DNA from: Silurus meridionalis
Taxonomy: Eukaryota > Chordata > Actinopteri > Siluriformes > Siluridae
Direction: 5' to 3'
Assembly (NCBI RefSeq): GCF_014805685.1
Contig: NC_060887.1
Coordinates: 9,025,463 to 9,089,462 of the forward strand
Length of the DNA stretch: 64,000 bases
The notes below the pieces were generated by a model. It was not told where the DNA came from and ran no database searches. It worked only from the letters and a program-made list of their open reading frames with translations. Shown here piece by piece: positions 59,251 through 64,000 of the stretch. The position numbers were made by a program, and so were the translations under genes. Every line of letters starts with the position of its first letter. Within the stretch, counting starts at the first letter, position 1.

Positions 59251-60257
59251 CCTTGAGAATATTGTCTAAATATGTATTTATAATATATATTTTTTTCCCT
59301 TTGTTTTAATTTACTCTATTTACTTCTTTTTTTTTTGGTTGTAGTGCTCAGTTAAAATGATCAATTGTGAATTTCTTTATGAATATATTCTTGTGTTTTT
59401 TTCTTCAAGAAATGTTATAAATAAATCTTATATCATCATATTACATTAAAATACTATACATGAATGCAAAATTTTACATAATTATTTAAATCCTAGTTCC
59501 CTTGCTCAAAAAAACAGACCTATAACCAAAAATAAAACTTTTTTCCATTGACAGGTGTTAATTCCCACACAAGCCGTGTTCCAGGGCTCTTTTCAGTAAA
59601 TGAATGTGATAACTCATTATTTTTTCCAGTCGTGCTTCGACCATGAAGTCGAACGGTAAATAGATGAGTAAATTAAAAAAATTACTATATTTCATTCTGG
59701 AGTTATTAGTGTATAAGTTTGCAAATAATGCACAATGCGTTCTAACGAAAAAGTAGCTCTTCTGCAAGGGCGTTGCAAAATAATTAATGAAAAGAATAAT
59801 TATTATTATTTCACTTTATATCACACTATACTGCACATGGACACTTTAAGGACAATCACACAATCACTTTAATTTGTACTGTCAATATCTGCCATACTCC
59901 TCCATATATATACACATATATTCTATAGTTTATACTTTTTATTTATCTACTATATTTTGTATAATTTTTATATCCATAAACTCTATTCCTTTTGTACTTA
60001 ACACTCATGACTTTAGGCACTGTAACAGAGTTTTTCTTCAATGTAATAGTATGTAATACAACCTCAACACAATCAGATCCATTGCTTTCATTGTAATTCA
60101 AGTATACTATCTTAAACATGTAAATATTAATTGAAATAAAATAATCATAATATATCATGATATTTAGACTTGAGATAGTCGATAGTAGGCCATCTGCAGA
60201 TTCCCAGGCAGACTACTCATTAATCTGGATGTAAATAATGCTGAGATAAGCAAAGAA

Positions 60258-60265
60258 TATAAAAG
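60258..60265 (+). promoter_or_regulatory. TATA box of the upstream, duplicated trypsinogen first exon
   Basis: TATAAAAG 54 bases before the ATG at 60312, identical to the box at 61400. Confidence 0.65.
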
Positions 60266-60311
60266 CGACGTTTACCATGTACTTTAAACACGTTCTGCTT
60301 TGACTTCAATT

Positions 60312-60351
60312 ATGAAGTGGATTATTTTACTTTCTTTGTTTGCAGTGGCAT
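60312..60351 (+). CDS. Duplicated first coding exon of trypsinogen copy 3 (alternative or orphan exon 1)
   Basis: 40 bp encoding MKWIILLSLFAVA plus one base, identical to the exon at 61454-61493 and followed by the same donor GTAGGT. A transcript starting here could splice to exon 2 at 61702 and give the same protein. Whether it is used is unknown. It is not a separate gene, because no exon 2 follows before unit 2. Confidence 0.6.
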
Positions 60352-61399
60352 GTAGGTTCTTATTGTGCATTTCTGCTTTATATACTGTATGTCTAAATAT
60401 GTATTTATAATATATATTTTTTCCCTTTGTTTTAATTTACTCTATTTACTTCTTTTTTTTTTGGTTGTAGTGCTCAGTTAAAATGATCAATTGTGAATTT
60501 CTTTATGAATATATTCTTGTGTTTTTTTCTTCAAGAAATGTTATAAATAAATCTTATATCATCATATTACATTAAAATACTATACATGAATGCAAAATTT
60601 TACATAATTATTTAAATCCTAGTTCCCTTGCTCAAAAAAACAGACCTATAACCAAAAATAAAACTTTTTTCCATTGACAGGTGTTAATTCCCACACAAGC
60701 CGTGTTCCAGGGCTCTTTTCAGTAAATGAATGTGATAACTCATTATTTTTTCCAGTCGTGCTTCGACCATGAAGTCGAACGGTAAATAGATGAGTAAATT
60801 AAAAAAATTACTATATTTCATTCTGGAGTTATTAGTGTATAAGTTTGCAAATAATGCACAATGCGTTCTAACGAAAAAGTAGCTCTTCTGCAAGGGCGTT
60901 GCAAAATAATTAATGAAAAGAATAATTATTATTATTTCACTTTATATCACACTATACTGCACATGGACACTTTAAGGACAATCACACAATCACTTTAATT
61001 TGTACTGTCAATATCTGCCATACTCCTCCATATATATACACATATATTCTATAGTTTATACTTTTTATTTATCTACTATATTTTGTATAATTTTTATATC
61101 CATAAACTCTATTCCTTTTGTACTTAACACTCATGACTTTAGGCACTGTAACGTTTGGACAGAAAACCAGAGTTTTTCTTCAATGTAATAGTATGTAATA
61201 CAACCTCAACACAATCAGATCCATTGCTTTCATTGTAATTCAAGTATACTATCTTAAACATGTAAATATTAATTGAAATAAAAGAATCATAATATATCAT
61301 GATATTTAGACTTGAGATAGTCGATAGTAGGCCATCTGCAGATTCCCAGGCAGACTACTCATTAATCTGGATGTAAATAATGCTGAGATAAGCAAAGAA

Positions 61400-61407
61400 T
61401 ATAAAAG
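61400..61407 (+). promoter_or_regulatory. TATA box of trypsinogen copy 3
   Basis: TATAAAAG 54 bases upstream of the ATG at 61454, the spacing expected for a pancreas-type trypsinogen with a very short 5' UTR. Confidence 0.75.
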
Positions 61408-61453
61408 CGACGTTTACCATGTACTTTAAACACGTTCTGCTTTGACTTCAATT

Positions 61454-63864
<2,411 letters not shown>

Positions 63865-63926
63865 TTTCTTCAGTTGGTGCATTTTTCGACATTTTAGTGC
63901 TCATTACAACAATAGAAAAATGTCTA

Positions 63927-63932
63927 AATAAA
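63927..63932 (+). terminator. Polyadenylation signal of trypsinogen copy 3
   Basis: AATAAA 63 bases after the TAA stop. Confidence 0.8.
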
Positions 63933-64000
63933 CTGAAAACCTTTTACCTCTGCAACAGAAAAAAAAGAGTGATTTCTTTTGATCTCAGCCCATGTCTCCA

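Larger units (their letters stand above)
59264..60390 (+). repeat. 1.13 kb tandem duplication, unit 1 (holds an extra trypsinogen promoter and exon 1)
   Basis: 1127 bp, repeated at 60391-61532. Differences seen: a 16-bp insertion in unit 2 (at about 61153), one T in a run and at least one substitution (near 60140 versus 61283). Unit 1 ends about 40 bp into intron 1, so it includes a TATA box, 5' UTR and exon 1. Confidence 0.95.

Noticed and set aside
60312..60351. A fourth trypsinogen gene
   Set aside because: Only exon 1 is present; there is no exon 2 to 5 before the second unit, so it is a duplicated first exon.

Overview
The window looks like nuclear DNA of a teleost fish, most likely an ostariophysan and possibly a catfish. 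This rests on the content: trypsinogen genes with the vertebrate five-exon layout, intron-poor C2H2 zinc-finger genes, and many degraded Tc1-like transposons, RTE and L2/CR1/Rex1-like LINEs, tRNA-derived SINEs and AT/CA microsatellites. No prokaryotic features, CRISPR arrays or operons are seen. The species itself is inference.

Layout. Positions 1-691 hold the 5' three exons of a minus-strand trypsinogen-like gene (copy 1) that runs off the left edge. Positions 1.3-14.35 kb are a transposon graveyard: a Tc1 relic, a CR1/Rex1-type LINE, an L2-type LINE, then a minus-strand RTE retrotransposon split by four later insertions (a tailed retroposon, a hAT element with an 8-bp target duplication, an unclassified 0.43 kb segment and a LINE). 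Positions 14.9-17.3 kb hold trypsinogen copy 2, complete, minus strand. Positions 17.3-22.7 kb are non-coding with SINEs, one a tRNA-Glu/RTE composite.

Positions 22.7-28.8 kb and 34.0-40.1 kb hold two large minus-strand C2H2 zinc-finger genes built alike: a short acidic exon 1 starting MAAV, a phase-1 intron, a single giant finger exon, and a last finger just before the stop. Between and after them lie a near-complete Tc1 element (30.7-32.1 kb) and a nearly identical 1.71 kb tandem duplication (41.8-45.2 kb). Positions 48.4-55.7 kb hold a three-exon Myb/SANT-like DNA-binding protein gene, minus strand, whose long intron carries several DNA transposons. Positions 56.9-58.4 kb are an internally deleted plus-strand RTE copy.

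Positions 59.3-63.9 kb hold a complete plus-strand trypsinogen (copy 3). Its promoter and first exon have been duplicated in tandem by a very recent 1.13 kb event, so two intact TATA box plus signal-peptide exons precede one gene body.

The genes fall into two unrelated groups: secreted digestive-type serine proteases at both ends, and a block of nuclear DNA-binding proteins in the middle. Exon borders were derived by hand from splice sites, reading phase and family exon lengths. Transposon family names are assigned from remembered motifs, not from a search.
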